This document shows positions 27,751 through 36,755 of a stretch of 64,000 nucleotides of DNA, one piece after another. Position 1 is the first letter of the stretch, and each line of letters begins with the position of its first letter. The stretch is taken from positions 1 to 64,000 of the forward strand of contig NZ_MAKX01000002.1 in assembly GCF_001693415.1 (NCBI RefSeq), given 5' to 3'. Position numbers and translations under genes: made by a program. The notes under the pieces are model-generated. The model saw only the letters and a list, made by a program, of their open reading frames with translations. It made no database searches and was not told where the DNA came from. Source of the stretch: Tenacibaculum soleae (GTDB lineage: Bacteria > Bacteroidota > Bacteroidia > Flavobacteriales > Flavobacteriaceae).

Positions 27751-29193
27751 TTAATAATATGTGTAACGACGCACCTTAGCAATATGCTTTGCTAAACGCA
27801 TAACTTGGTGAGAGTATCCATATTCATTGTCATACCAAATATAGATTACAATTGTGTTACCGTCTGCAATAGTTGCTTTACTATCAAAAATTGAAGGCGC
27901 TGTTGTTCCAATAATATCTGAAGAAACCAACTCGTTATTTAATGAATATTGAATTTGCTCTACTAAATCACCCTCTAAAGCGTATTGTTTCATTATAGCA
28001 TTTACTGCTTCAACCGTTGTATTTGAGTTTAATTGTAAATTTAAAATTGCTAATGAACCATTTGGAACCGGTACTCTAATAGCACTTGAAGTTAACTTAC
28101 CCTCTAAAGCTGGTAATGCTTTTGCTACTGCTTTTCCTGCTCCTGTTTCAGTAATCACCATGTTTAAAGCTGCTGCTCTACCTCTACGATATTTACTATG
28201 CATATTATCTACTAAATTTTGATCGTTAGTATATGCATGTATCGTTTCTAAATGTCCTTTTTTAATTCCGAAGTTGTCTTCTAAAACTTTTAAAACTGGC
28301 GTAATAGCATTTGTTGTACATGAAGCTGCAGAGAAAATATCTACGTTATCTGGATTGTTTTCTGAATGATTTACTCCGTGTACAATATTTGGAATTCCTT
28401 TTCCTGGTGCTGTTAATAATACTTTACTTGCTCCGTTTGGCACTAAATGACGACTCAATGCTTCTTTATCTTTAAAAGCACCTGTGTTATCTATAATTAA
28501 CGCATCGTTGATTCCGTATTTAGTATAATCAATATCTTCTGGCTTACCAGCAGAAATCATATACACAGTAGTTCCATTGATAATTAATGCATTGTTATCT
28601 ACATCAACCTGAACAGTTCCTAAGAAATCTCCATGAACAGAATCTACACTTAATAAAGAAGCTCTTTTTTCTAATACTGCCTCGTTAATTTCACCACGAG
28701 TAACAACTGCTCTTAATCTTAATTGAGAACCTTTACCCATTTTTGTCATTAACTCACGTGCTAATAAACGCCCAATACGACCAAAACCATATAATACAAC
28801 ATCTTTTGGCTGAATATCTCCTGCCTTTGTTGCATCTTTTAATTGATTTTTTACAAAATCTAATTTATTTGCTGATGCATCATCTTGTAAATGATACTCA
28901 TATGCTAATTTACCAATATCTAATTTAGATGCTGGTAAATCAATATTCTGAATTGCTTTTGCTATTTCTAAAGCATCGTTAATAGAAATCTCTTTTGCTA
29001 CAAATTCTTTAGCATAATCGATTAAATTTAAAACCTCACTAGCTCTTTTATCTACTAATGGATTTCTAAATAAAACTAATTCTATCGATTTATCGTACCA
29101 TAAATCATTAACGATATTAATAAACTCAACCGTAGCTCGTCTTACTTGCGCCTGACCTACTACTTCTTTTTCGTAATTTGTTATTGTTGACAT
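27751..29193 (-). CDS. gap: glyceraldehyde-3-phosphate dehydrogenase, long form
   Basis: 480 residues, compared with about 335 for standard GAPDH. Residues 1-130 are an extra helical region, and the GAPDH core follows with the NAD(P)-binding GFGRIGR at 136-142, the catalytic cysteine 292 in AASCTTNAITP, and the HAYTNDQ histidine motif. Long GAPDHs of this type are known in Bacteroidetes beside a normal-length glycolytic enzyme. A biosynthetic or NADP-linked role is possible but not shown here. It is flanked by its own -7 box and terminator. Confidence 0.92.
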   Translation of the reverse strand: MSTITNYEKEVVGQAQVRRATVEFINIVNDLWYDKSIELVLFRNPLVDKRASEVLNLIDYAKEFVAKEISINDALEIAKAIQNIDLPASKLDIGKLAYEYHLQDDASANKLDFVKNQLKDATKAGDIQPKDVVLYGFGRIGRLLARELMTKMGKGSQLRLRAVVTRGEINEAVLEKRASLLSVDSVHGDFLGTVQVDVDNNALIINGTTVYMISAGKPEDIDYTKYGINDALIIDNTGAFKDKEALSRHLVPNGASKVLLTAPGKGIPNIVHGVNHSENNPDNVDIFSAASCTTNAITPVLKVLEDNFGIKKGHLETIHAYTNDQNLVDNMHSKYRRGRAAALNMVITETGAGKAVAKALPALEGKLTSSAIRVPVPNGSLAILNLQLNSNTTVEAVNAIMKQYALEGDLVEQIQYSLNNELVSSDIIGTTAPSIFDSKATIADGNTIVIYIWYDNEYGYSHQVMRLAKHIAKVRRYTYY

Positions 29194-29227
29194 AGTTGTG
29201 TGTTAACTAAATTTTAAAAATGTGCTG

Positions 29228-29235
29228 CAAAAATA
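29228..29235 (-). promoter_or_regulatory. gap -7 box
   Basis: Minus-strand TATTTTTG fits TAnnTTTG, 34 nt upstream of the ATG. No clear -33 was found. Confidence 0.45.
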
Positions 29236-29270
29236 GGAATTTCAAACGATTTCGTATCGATTTTGTAATA

Positions 29271-29306
29271 TAAAAATGTCGTTGAAAAAACAATTTTCAA
29301 CGACAT
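29271..29306 (-). terminator. HtrA-protease terminator
   Basis: 13-bp perfect stem, 29276-29288 with 29294-29306, 5-nt loop, followed on the minus strand by T5. It lies 22 nt after the protease stop. Confidence 0.9.
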
Positions 29307-29327
29307 CTGCCCTTATTATTACTTATT

Positions 29328-30704
29328 TTAAAATCTAAAATATTCTTTTTTTCCTTCAGGACTCATTAGTTCTAGAATCATTTGTTGATTACCTGTATAA
29401 GCATCTAGAAGATCAACAGCTTCAGAAGCATTATTAATTTTTTTACCATTAATTTTTGTTAAAACATAACCAGCTCCTACTCTATAGTACTGAAAACCTT
29501 TATTGTTTGTCGCTGTAATTTTAGCACCACCCGAAATCCCTAATTTTTTTTGCTCTTTTTTTGATAAGTCTTTTAACTGTACACCAAAAGTCTGAGAAAT
29601 AAATGTACTTTTTTTACTCAATTTTACTGTTTTCGTTAAATCTTCACCATTTCTACTAACTGTTACATTTACATATTCACCAGGTCTTTTTGCTGTTAAC
29701 TGTCCTTTTAATTCAGAAAACTTGGAAATTTTAATATTATTTACTTTTTTAATTACGTCTCCCTCTTCTAAACCTGCTTTTAAAGCATCACTATCTTCAT
29801 CTATCGAACCTATTTTAACACCCTCTAAACCTTCTGTTTCATTATCAATTCCTATTCCTAAAATTGCCTCTTGTACCGATCCGAATTCTAGTAAATCGTT
29901 TACAATTTTCTTAGCAATATTTGATGGTACAGCAAAAGAGTATCCAATAAAAGAACCTGTTTTTGATGAAATAGCCGTATTAATTCCAATTAACTCACCT
30001 CTCGTATTTACCAATGCTCCACCACTATTACCAGGATTTACAGCTGCATCTGTTTGAATAAAAGCTTCAATATTTTTATTCCCGTCCAAATCACGTCCTT
30101 TTGCACTTACAATACCTGCGGTTACTGTTGATGTTAAGTTATACGGATTACCAACCGCTAATACCCATTCTCCAATTTTGGCATTATCAGAGTTTCCGAA
30201 AGGTAAATTAGGTAATTCTTCATCTGTCTCAACCTTTAACAAAGCGATATCGTTACTTTTATCAGCTCCAATTAAAACTGCTTTTAATTTTTTCTGGTTA
30301 TTTAAAGTAATCTCAATTTCATTCGCTCCTTCTATTACATGGTTGTTTGTTACGATATATCCGTCAGGTGAAATAATTACACCACTCCCTGTTCCTACAC
30401 GTTCATACTTTCTTGTTCCATTTCTTCCAAAAAGTTGCGCATACGGGTTTTGCTGTGTTCTAACTGCTGTATTTTTAACATGCACTACAGCATGTACGGT
30501 TTTATCAGCTGCTACCGTAAAATCTGTTGGTCCAGTAGATGAATTTACAACCGTTGGTGTATAATTTGCTTGTACGGTTTGTAAAGTTGGCACCGCTGCT
30601 TCTGTTATAATTGTTGGTGTTTTTTCGACTATCATTTTATATCCAGAAAGTGCTACTACACCTCCTAATATTCCGACTCCTAGTGTTTTAAGTATTTTCT
30701 TCAT
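29328..30704 (-). CDS. HtrA/Deg-type periplasmic serine protease
   Basis: 458 residues. An N-terminal membrane or signal segment (about 7-25) is followed by a trypsin-like domain with the triad His122 (TNNHVIEG), Asp152 (SNDIALLKV) and Ser227 (GNSGGAL), then a PDZ domain (about 275-360) with a partial second PDZ-like region to the C-terminus. These proteases degrade or refold damaged envelope proteins. It is monocistronic and divergent from dapF. Confidence 0.93.
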   Translation of the reverse strand: MKKILKTLGVGILGGVVALSGYKMIVEKTPTIITEAAVPTLQTVQANYTPTVVNSSTGPTDFTVAADKTVHAVVHVKNTAVRTQQNPYAQLFGRNGTRKYERVGTGSGVIISPDGYIVTNNHVIEGANEIEITLNNQKKLKAVLIGADKSNDIALLKVETDEELPNLPFGNSDNAKIGEWVLAVGNPYNLTSTVTAGIVSAKGRDLDGNKNIEAFIQTDAAVNPGNSGGALVNTRGELIGINTAISSKTGSFIGYSFAVPSNIAKKIVNDLLEFGSVQEAILGIGIDNETEGLEGVKIGSIDEDSDALKAGLEEGDVIKKVNNIKISKFSELKGQLTAKRPGEYVNVTVSRNGEDLTKTVKLSKKSTFISQTFGVQLKDLSKKEQKKLGISGGAKITATNNKGFQYYRVGAGYVLTKINGKKINNASEAVDLLDAYTGNQQMILELMSPEGKKEYFRF

Positions 30705-30726
30705 GTGATTATAAAATTTAATATAT

Positions 30727-30734
30727 CAAATATA
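30727..30734 (-). promoter_or_regulatory. HtrA-protease -7 box
   Basis: Minus-strand TATATTTG (full match), 22 nt upstream of the ATG at 30704. The -33 match is weak, and an envelope-stress activator is conceivable. Confidence 0.5.
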
Positions 30735-30823
30735 GTATTTTAACATTCTTAATAAATCTGTTTAACTTTGTTTTAACTGATTTTAACCGCTATTTAACAC
30801 TTATGCTTCGCTGATAAAATATG

Positions 30824-30831
30824 TATATTTG
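30824..30831 (+). promoter_or_regulatory. dapF -7 box, next to the start codon
   Basis: TATATTTG ends 6 nt before the ATG at 30838, so the mRNA would have almost no leader. A TTG at 30829 that could be read as an in-frame start is part of this box and is therefore rejected as the initiation codon. Confidence 0.6.
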
Positions 30832-30837
30832 CCTTCT

Positions 30838-31608
30838 ATGAGTTTAACATTTTATAAATATCAAGGTACCGGGAACGATTTTATTATTATTGATAATCGT
30901 ACCGCCATTTTTCCTAAAAATGACATTGCTTTAATTTCTAAATTATGTGATAGAAACTTTGGTATAGGAGCCGATGGTTTAATTTTGATAGAAAATGATA
31001 CTAGTACCGATTTTAAAATGATTTATTTTAATGCCGATGGTAGCCAAGCAATGTGCGGTAACGGAGCTAGATGTGCCGTATCTTTTGCGAATCAATTAAA
31101 CATATTTAAACAAAAAACAACATTTACAGCTATTGACGGCGAGCATTATGCCGAAATTGATAATGGAATTGTTTCTTTACAAATGATTGATGTAAACGAC
31201 ATCAAAATTAATAACGATTCGGTTTTTGCGTACACAGGAACGCAACATCATGTTGAATTAGTAAATTCTTTAGATGATTATCCTGTTTTTGAAAATGGAA
31301 AAAAAATAAGATATAGTTACGATACTCCTGGAGCTAATGTAAATTTCGCACAACAAATTAACAACAATACTTTTAGGGTTAGAACCTACGAAAAAGGTGT
31401 AGAAAATGAAACCTTAGCTTGTGGTACCGGAGTTACTGCTGTTGCAATTGCCATGCATGCTACTAAAAAAACAACGCATAATTCAATTAAGTTGCCTGTT
31501 GAAGGTGGTTTACTTGAAGTAAGTTTTGAAGAAAAAAAAGGGAATTACACCAATATATTTTTAAAAGGTCCTGCCGTTTGTGTATTTAAAGGCGAAATTA
31601 AATTGTAA
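30838..31608 (+). CDS. dapF: diaminopimelate epimerase
   Basis: Converts LL- to meso-diaminopimelate for lysine and peptidoglycan. From the ATG at 30838 the protein is 256 residues, with the two catalytic cysteines Cys73 (AMCGNGARC) and Cys195 (LACGTGVTA) and the N-terminal FYKYQGTGNDF motif. The GNAT gene begins on the last base of the stop (TAATG). It is the first gene of a dapF-GNAT-mltG operon. Confidence 0.95.
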   Translation: MSLTFYKYQGTGNDFIIIDNRTAIFPKNDIALISKLCDRNFGIGADGLILIENDTSTDFKMIYFNADGSQAMCGNGARCAVSFANQLNIFKQKTTFTAIDGEHYAEIDNGIVSLQMIDVNDIKINNDSVFAYTGTQHHVELVNSLDDYPVFENGKKIRYSYDTPGANVNFAQQINNNTFRVRTYEKGVENETLACGTGVTAVAIAMHATKKTTHNSIKLPVEGGLLEVSFEEKKGNYTNIFLKGPAVCVFKGEIKL

Positions 31609-32132
31609 TGAATACCTTAAAAGGCACACATATAAATTTAAGAGCTATAGAGCCTGAAGATTTAGAATTTCTTTTTGAAATAGAAAACAACGAATCTTTT
31701 TGGGAAATCAGCCATACCCAAGCTCCTTTTTCTAAATTTATTTTAAAGCAATATTTAGAAAATGCCCATTTAGATATTTATGAAGCAAAACAATTACGCT
31801 TAATTATTGAAGATATTAAAGCAAAAAAAACTGTGGGAATGATTGACCTTTTTGATTTTAATCCACAGCACAAAAGAGCTGGTATCGGAATTTTAATTCA
31901 CCCAGATTATCAGCAAAACGGATTTGCTTATGAAGCTTTACAATTATTAATTAAGTATTGCTTTACACATATACAATTACATCAGTTGTATGCTAATATT
32001 ACTGCTGATAATAAAAATAGCATCCATCTTTTTACAAAACACAATTTTAACAAAATCGGTGTTAAAAAAGATTGGATTCTAAGCAACAATATATATAAAG
32101 ACGAAATTTTATTTCAATTGATAAATGAATAA
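31608..32132 (+). CDS. GNAT-family N-acetyltransferase (RimJ/RimL-like)
   Basis: 174 residues of the GNAT fold, with the N-terminal LRAIEPEDLEFLFEIEN typical of the RimJ/RimL and SpeG branch, the acetyl-CoA loop region AGIGILIHPDYQQNGFAYEAL and the closing ITADNKNSIHLFTKHNF segment. The substrate is unknown. It is translationally coupled to dapF (shared stop/start) and overlaps mltG by 8 nt. Confidence 0.88.
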   Translation: MNTLKGTHINLRAIEPEDLEFLFEIENNESFWEISHTQAPFSKFILKQYLENAHLDIYEAKQLRLIIEDIKAKKTVGMIDLFDFNPQHKRAGIGILIHPDYQQNGFAYEALQLLIKYCFTHIQLHQLYANITADNKNSIHLFTKHNFNKIGVKKDWILSNNIYKDEILFQLINE

Positions 32133-33153
32133 GAAAATAATATACACAGCTATTGCCATTATATTTTTAATTGGCGGAATTATTGGGTTTAATTTTTATC
32201 AGAAAATATTTAGCAAAGCGGTTACTAAAAATGGCGCTATTTATATAAAATCTGATGATACTTTTGATGATTTAAAAAAACAACTTGCAAACTATTTAAA
32301 TACTCCTGATGATTTTATTTGGGTTGCCAAAAAGAAAAAGTTTACCAAACCAAAAGGCGGAAAATACATTCTTAAAAAAGGAATGAGTTTAAATGATATG
32401 GTAAACTTATTGAGGAGTGGAAATCAAACTCCAATTAAATTATCATTTAACAATCAAGATTCTTTAGAAAAACTAGCAGGAAGAATAGCACAACAGATTG
32501 AAACAGATTCTATTTCATTAATAAAAGTAATGAAGGATGAAGGTTTTTTAGCTAAAAACAGTTTTAATCAAAAAAATGCCTTAGGAATGTATATTCCGAA
32601 CAGTTATGAATTTTACTGGAATACCTCTGCTGAAACATTCCGTACAAAAATGCTCCGTGAATACAACCGTTTTTGGAACTCATCGCGTTTAGAAAAAGCT
32701 AAAAAACTAAATCTATCAAAAAAGGAAGTAATTACTCTAGCTTCTATCGTTCAAAAAGAAACTGCTAAAAAAAGTGAACGTCCAATTGTAGCTGGCTTAT
32801 ATTTAAATAGATTAAGAGACAGTTGGCCTTTACAAGCTGACCCAACAGTTATTTATGCCATTAAACAACTTAAAGGACAAGATTTTATAGTAAAACGTGT
32901 TTTAAATAAAGATCTTAAAATTAAATCGCCTTATAATACCTATCAAAACACAGGTTTACCGCCATCGTTAATAGCTATGCCCGATGTATCATCAATAGAT
33001 GCTGTTTTGAATTACAAAAAACACAACTATTATTATATGTGTGCTAGTGTTGATAAAATTGGCTTTCATGATTTTGCCAATTCATTAGCGCAACACAACA
33101 GAAATGCTGCTAAATATCAACGATGGATTACCCAACGAGGAATTAATAGGTAA
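32125..33153 (+). CDS. mltG: endolytic peptidoglycan transglycosylase MltG
   Basis: Cuts nascent peptidoglycan strands and so sets glycan length. The 342-residue protein has one N-terminal membrane helix (about 5-23), a LysM-like segment, and the YceG/MltG catalytic domain with Glu212 in LASIVQKETAK and the PLQADPTVIYA and NTYQNTGLPPSLIAMP motifs. It ends the dapF-GNAT-mltG operon. A lysozyme-like gene follows on the same strand. Confidence 0.94.
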   Translation: MNKKIIYTAIAIIFLIGGIIGFNFYQKIFSKAVTKNGAIYIKSDDTFDDLKKQLANYLNTPDDFIWVAKKKKFTKPKGGKYILKKGMSLNDMVNLLRSGNQTPIKLSFNNQDSLEKLAGRIAQQIETDSISLIKVMKDEGFLAKNSFNQKNALGMYIPNSYEFYWNTSAETFRTKMLREYNRFWNSSRLEKAKKLNLSKKEVITLASIVQKETAKKSERPIVAGLYLNRLRDSWPLQADPTVIYAIKQLKGQDFIVKRVLNKDLKIKSPYNTYQNTGLPPSLIAMPDVSSIDAVLNYKKHNYYYMCASVDKIGFHDFANSLAQHNRNAAKYQRWITQRGINR

Positions 33154-33168
33154 ATATTTAACATAATT

Positions 33169-33177
33169 TTATTCACA
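33169..33177 (+). promoter_or_regulatory. isolated DnaA-box sequence
   Basis: TTATTCACA matches the TTATnCACA DnaA box. It is a single copy in the mltG downstream region, so its significance is doubtful. Confidence 0.3.
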
Positions 33178-33321
33178 ACATAACACTTAAAATATTATAA
33201 AATATATAATATATTTATGTTTTTACTAGTTTTTAAGCAACAAATCAACGAATAATTAGCAACATATCTATTTATTAATTATTTCAAACAACTGAACACT
33301 AGGGATTTAAGTAAATTAATG

Positions 33322-33329
33322 TACCTTTG
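33322..33329 (+). promoter_or_regulatory. -7 box of the lysozyme-like gene
   Basis: TACCTTTG fits TAnnTTTG. Transcription from it would start near 33334, leaving about 20 nt before the proposed ATT start at 33353. Confidence 0.5.
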
Positions 33330-33352
33330 CGCCGCCAAATAGAAAGCAATTA

Positions 33353-33943
33353 ATTATCAAGAATATAGTATTTATATGTTTAGGTTTTGTTTTACTTGTT
33401 AGTTTTACAACTTCAAAAATAAAAAAAGAAAAAACTACACTCAATCCAACTACAACAGCACACTATGCTGAGAGTTTTAACATTCCTTTTTTAACAAAAG
33501 ATTTTGTTGGTTTTAAAGAAGCGTTAGCTTTTAAAGAATCTCAAGGAAAATATAGAATAGTAAATAAACTAGGTTATTTAGGGAAATACCAATTTGGAAG
33601 AGAAACCTTAAAAAGATTTAGAATTTATAACACTCAAAACTTCCTTAAAACACCTGAATTACAAGAAAAAGCTTTTATAGCTTACTGTAAAGTAAATAAA
33701 TGGATTTTAAGAAAAGATATTAAACGAAGTGTTGGTAAAACTATTAATGGTGTAAAAATTACTGAATCCGGTATTTTAGCAGCAGCTCATTTAAGTGGTG
33801 CTGGTAATGTTAAAAAATACCTACGCTCTAACGGAGTTATTAGATTTAATGATGCTTTTGGAACCTCTATAAAATCATATATGAAAAAATTTGCTAACTA
33901 TGATGTATCAAATATCAGTGCAAATAAAAAACCGAGCGTTTAA
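33353..33943 (+). CDS. lysozyme-like exported protein with non-standard (ATT) start
   Basis: An unbroken frame of about 196 codons that has no in-frame ATG, GTG or TTG before codon 177, so standard gene callers would miss it. From ATT at 33353 the product begins with a signal-peptide-like IIKNIVFICLGFVLLVSF. The mature region has ALAFKESQGKY, GYLGKYQFG and ILAAAHLSGAGNV, resembling a lysozyme or transglycosylase-like fold in which the Glu of KESQG would be catalytic. It follows mltG, a peptidoglycan enzyme. ATC at 33356 and ATA at 33365 are other possible starts. It could also be a recently damaged start codon. Confidence 0.75.
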   Translation: MIKNIVFICLGFVLLVSFTTSKIKKEKTTLNPTTTAHYAESFNIPFLTKDFVGFKEALAFKESQGKYRIVNKLGYLGKYQFGRETLKRFRIYNTQNFLKTPELQEKAFIAYCKVNKWILRKDIKRSVGKTINGVKITESGILAAAHLSGAGNVKKYLRSNGVIRFNDAFGTSIKSYMKKFANYDVSNISANKKPSV

Positions 33944-33961
33944 AAAAATTAAATTATAAAT

Positions 33962-33995
33962 AAAAAAATAGCACCTAAATAGGTGCTATTTTTTT
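33962..33995. terminator. bidirectional terminator, lysozyme-like gene / methylase
   Basis: About 16-bp stem, 33962-33977 with 33980-33995, AA loop, with A-run and T-run ends. It lies between convergent genes. Confidence 0.92.
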
Positions 33996-34702
33996 TAGTT
34001 TTTATGAAGTATAAAGATTGCTGGTCGTTTATGTAAATCTGTTTTTTTATTTTTCCATTCTTTTATCGTGAAAGTTTTTATATACTCAGATGGTAATGTT
34101 ATATCACAAGCAACACAAACTCGGGTATCTGGCGATAAAATAGCACGTAAATCATCTAGCATTTTTTCATTTCGATACGGAGTTTCTATAAAAATTTGAG
34201 ATTGATTTTTATCTCTAGAAATTTTTTCTAATTCTTTTATAGCTCTTTTTCTATCTGATTTATCAATAGGTAAATAACCGTTAAAAGCAAAGTTTTGACC
34301 ATTCATACCCGACCCCATCATTGCCATTAAAATTGATGATGGCCCTACTAAAGGCACCACCTGAACCCCTCTTTCATGAGCCAATTTTACAATACTAGCT
34401 CCAGGATCTGCAACTGCCGGAACTCCTGCTTCAGACAACAAACCTATTGAAGTCCCAGAATCACATACATCTAAATAATTTTGAATTTCAATATCGTTTG
34501 AATATTTATCTAACAATAATAACTCTAAAGAAGGTTGCGCCTTTTGAGGTGTAATTCTTTTTATAAATCTTCTTGCTGATTTTTCATTTTCTACAATGAA
34601 ATGATCAAGATGCTCTATTACCTTTTTAACCGAAATAGGCATTACCTCTAAAGGCTCTGTATCACCTAAAGTTGTTGGTATTAAGTATAATTTACCTTTC
34701 AT
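33995..34702 (-). CDS. RsmI-like SAM-dependent methyltransferase (tetrapyrrole methylase fold)
   Basis: 235 residues of the tetrapyrrole-methylase superfamily: LYLIPTTLGD at the N-terminus, LLSEAGVPAVADPG (glycine-rich loop), VPLVGPSSILMAMMGSG and FIETPYRN match RsmI, which 2'-O-methylates C1402 of 16S rRNA. The sequence is a shorter, divergent branch common in Bacteroidetes, so the exact rRNA target is uncertain. It directly abuts the phosphatase gene upstream. Confidence 0.85.
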   Translation of the reverse strand: MKGKLYLIPTTLGDTEPLEVMPISVKKVIEHLDHFIVENEKSARRFIKRITPQKAQPSLELLLLDKYSNDIEIQNYLDVCDSGTSIGLLSEAGVPAVADPGASIVKLAHERGVQVVPLVGPSSILMAMMGSGMNGQNFAFNGYLPIDKSDRKRAIKELEKISRDKNQSQIFIETPYRNEKMLDDLRAILSPDTRVCVACDITLPSEYIKTFTIKEWKNKKTDLHKRPAIFILHKN

Positions 34703-35157
34703 TAATAATTTAATTTTGATGCAATAATTTCACAAGACTCCTCTAACATCTTATACACATTTTCAAAACCTTGCTTACCTCCGTAGTACGGATCTGGAAC
34801 ATTTTTATTTTCTGACGGATACAACTCGTTTAAAATCATTTTTACTTTTTTAATATCTTTATAATCATCAGTCATCGAAACAACATCATTATAATTACTT
34901 TGATCCATTGTAAAAATTAAGTCAAACTCTTTAAAATCTGATTTTATAAATTTTCTTGAACGTTGTTTTGTAATATCTATTCCGTATTTCTTAGCTACTT
35001 CAATAGATCTTACGTCAGGTAATTCGCCCACATGATGCCCAGCTGTTCCTGCTGAGCTAACTTTAAAAAAATCAATTGGTAATTTTGATTGTAAAATACC
35101 TTCAGCCAATGGCGAACGACAAATATTCCCCAAACAAACCATTAGTATTTTTTTCAT
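34702..35157 (-). CDS. low-molecular-weight protein tyrosine phosphatase
   Basis: 151 residues with the phosphate-binding loop CLGNICRS at 8-15 (nucleophile Cys8, Arg14) and the general-acid motif DPYYGG near residue 121. It removes phosphate from phosphotyrosine proteins; in bacteria it often controls capsule or polysaccharide kinases. No tyrosine kinase gene is adjacent. It lies 2 nt after dnaA and shares its last base with the methylase start region, so the three form an operon. Confidence 0.93.
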   Translation of the reverse strand: MKKILMVCLGNICRSPLAEGILQSKLPIDFFKVSSAGTAGHHVGELPDVRSIEVAKKYGIDITKQRSRKFIKSDFKEFDLIFTMDQSNYNDVVSMTDDYKDIKKVKMILNELYPSENKNVPDPYYGGKQGFENVYKMLEESCEIIASKLNY

Positions 35158-35159
35158 AA

Positions 35160-36584
35160 TTACATTGTTAGTTTCTTAGTTAAATCTTCAACGTACTTTT
35201 TAAATTGCTTATCTGTTTCGGTTAAATTATCAACAGTTTTACAAGCGTGTAACACCGTAGCATGATCTCTTTTACCTATTTGACTACCAATACTTGCTAA
35301 AGATGATTTAGTCATACGTTTAGCAAAATACATAGCTAATTGACGAGCTTGTACAATATGTCTTTTTCGAGTTTTTGATTGTAAAGTAGCAACATCCATA
35401 TCAAAATACTTTGATACTACTTTTTGAATATAATCAATAGAAACTTCTTTCTTAGTATTTTTAACGAACTTATCAACTATCTCTTTTGCTAGTTCAACCG
35501 TAAATTCTTTTCTATTAAAAGAAGCTTGTGCAATCATAGAAATGATAACTCCTTCTAATTCACGTACATTCGATTTTATATTTTTAGCAATATACTCAAC
35601 AATTTCCTCAGGCATTTCAACACCGTCTCTATATAATTTATTTTGTAAAATAGAAACTCGTGTTTCAAAATCTGGAGCCTGTAACTCTGCTGACAAACCC
35701 CATTTGAAACGAGATAACAAACGCTGTTCAATATCTTGCATATCAACAGGCGCTTTATCAGAAGTTAAAATTACTTGTTTTCCATTTTGATGTAAATGAT
35801 TAAAAATATGAAAAAACACATCTTGTGTTCCTGTTTTTCCTGATAAAAACTGAACATCATCAATAATTAACACATCAACCATTTGATAAAAATGAATAAA
35901 GTCATTTCTTGTATTCGATTTTACCGAATCAATAAATTGTTGCGTAAATTTTTCTGAAGAAATATATAAAACCGTTTTATCGGCATACTTATCTTTTATT
36001 TCAACACCAATTGCGTGTGCTAAATGTGTTTTTCCTAAACCTACTCCTCCATAAATTAGTAACGGATTAAACGAGGTTCCTCCAGGTTTATTTGCAACCG
36101 CCATACCTGCTGATCTCGCCAACCTGTTAGAATCTCCTTCAACAAAATTAACAAAATTATAGTTAGGATTTAATTGGGACTCTATCTTAACCTTTTGTAA
36201 TCCTGGAATAACAAAAGGGTTTTTTAACTCTCTTTTAGATTCTAAAGGAACTGCTACTTTTTGTGGCTTTAATGGATTTCTATTTGAGCTAGGAATTTTA
36301 ACCGTTTGTGGGCTATTACTACTATACGTATTTTCCATACGAACATCATAGATTAACTTTGCCTCACTTCCTAATTCTCTAACTAAAGCTACTCTTAATA
36401 ATTTAATATAATGTTCTTCTAACCATTCGTAAAAAAATTTACTTGGTACCTGAACAGTAAGAGCTCCCCCTGCCAATTTAATTGGCTTAATTGGCTCAAA
36501 CCAAGTCTTATACGCTTGTGGCTTAATGTTATCTTCTATAAAAGACAGGCATTCATTCCAAACTGAGTCAGCAGTTTTAGTCAT
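35160..36584 (-). CDS. dnaA: chromosomal replication initiator DnaA
   Basis: Binds DnaA boxes and opens oriC. The 474-residue protein has domain I (about 1-80), a linker (81-120), the AAA+ domain with Walker A GGVGLGKT at 179-186 and Walker B IIDDVQ at about 240-245, and the domain IV helix-turn-helix with the signature SIGSQIGKRDHATVLHAC. The length is normal. A DnaA box lies in the upstream region, fitting autoregulation. No cluster of boxes marking oriC is visible nearby. Confidence 0.97.
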   Translation of the reverse strand: MTKTADSVWNECLSFIEDNIKPQAYKTWFEPIKPIKLAGGALTVQVPSKFFYEWLEEHYIKLLRVALVRELGSEAKLIYDVRMENTYSSNSPQTVKIPSSNRNPLKPQKVAVPLESKRELKNPFVIPGLQKVKIESQLNPNYNFVNFVEGDSNRLARSAGMAVANKPGGTSFNPLLIYGGVGLGKTHLAHAIGVEIKDKYADKTVLYISSEKFTQQFIDSVKSNTRNDFIHFYQMVDVLIIDDVQFLSGKTGTQDVFFHIFNHLHQNGKQVILTSDKAPVDMQDIEQRLLSRFKWGLSAELQAPDFETRVSILQNKLYRDGVEMPEEIVEYIAKNIKSNVRELEGVIISMIAQASFNRKEFTVELAKEIVDKFVKNTKKEVSIDYIQKVVSKYFDMDVATLQSKTRKRHIVQARQLAMYFAKRMTKSSLASIGSQIGKRDHATVLHACKTVDNLTETDKQFKKYVEDLTKKLTM

Positions 36585-36663
36585 TTGGCTTAAAAACTAT
36601 TTTTGTTGTTAATTTATATTCATTTAAGGGGATTACAGTGCTACCTGTAAGAGTGAACAAAAG

Positions 36664-36672
36664 TGTGAATAA
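36664..36672 (-). promoter_or_regulatory. DnaA box in the dnaA upstream region
   Basis: Minus-strand TTATTCACA, a full match to TTATnCACA, 80 nt upstream of the dnaA start. A single box there fits negative autoregulation by DnaA, which is known in other bacteria. Confidence 0.6.
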
Positions 36673-36755
36673 AATTCAGTATAAAAAAATCAATTCACTA
36701 TTGATTCTTAATTATTTTTTACGTAACGTTAGCGTAACATAAACTAAAAAACACC

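Noticed and set aside
30829..30837. TTG at 30829 as the dapF start
   Set aside because: It lies inside the TATATTTG box; the ATG at 30838 gives the family-typical N-terminus.
33169..36672. oriC near dnaA
   Set aside because: Only two isolated DnaA boxes (33169 and 36664), 3.5 kb apart, with no clustered boxes or unwinding element between them. The box at 36664 is better explained as dnaA autoregulation.
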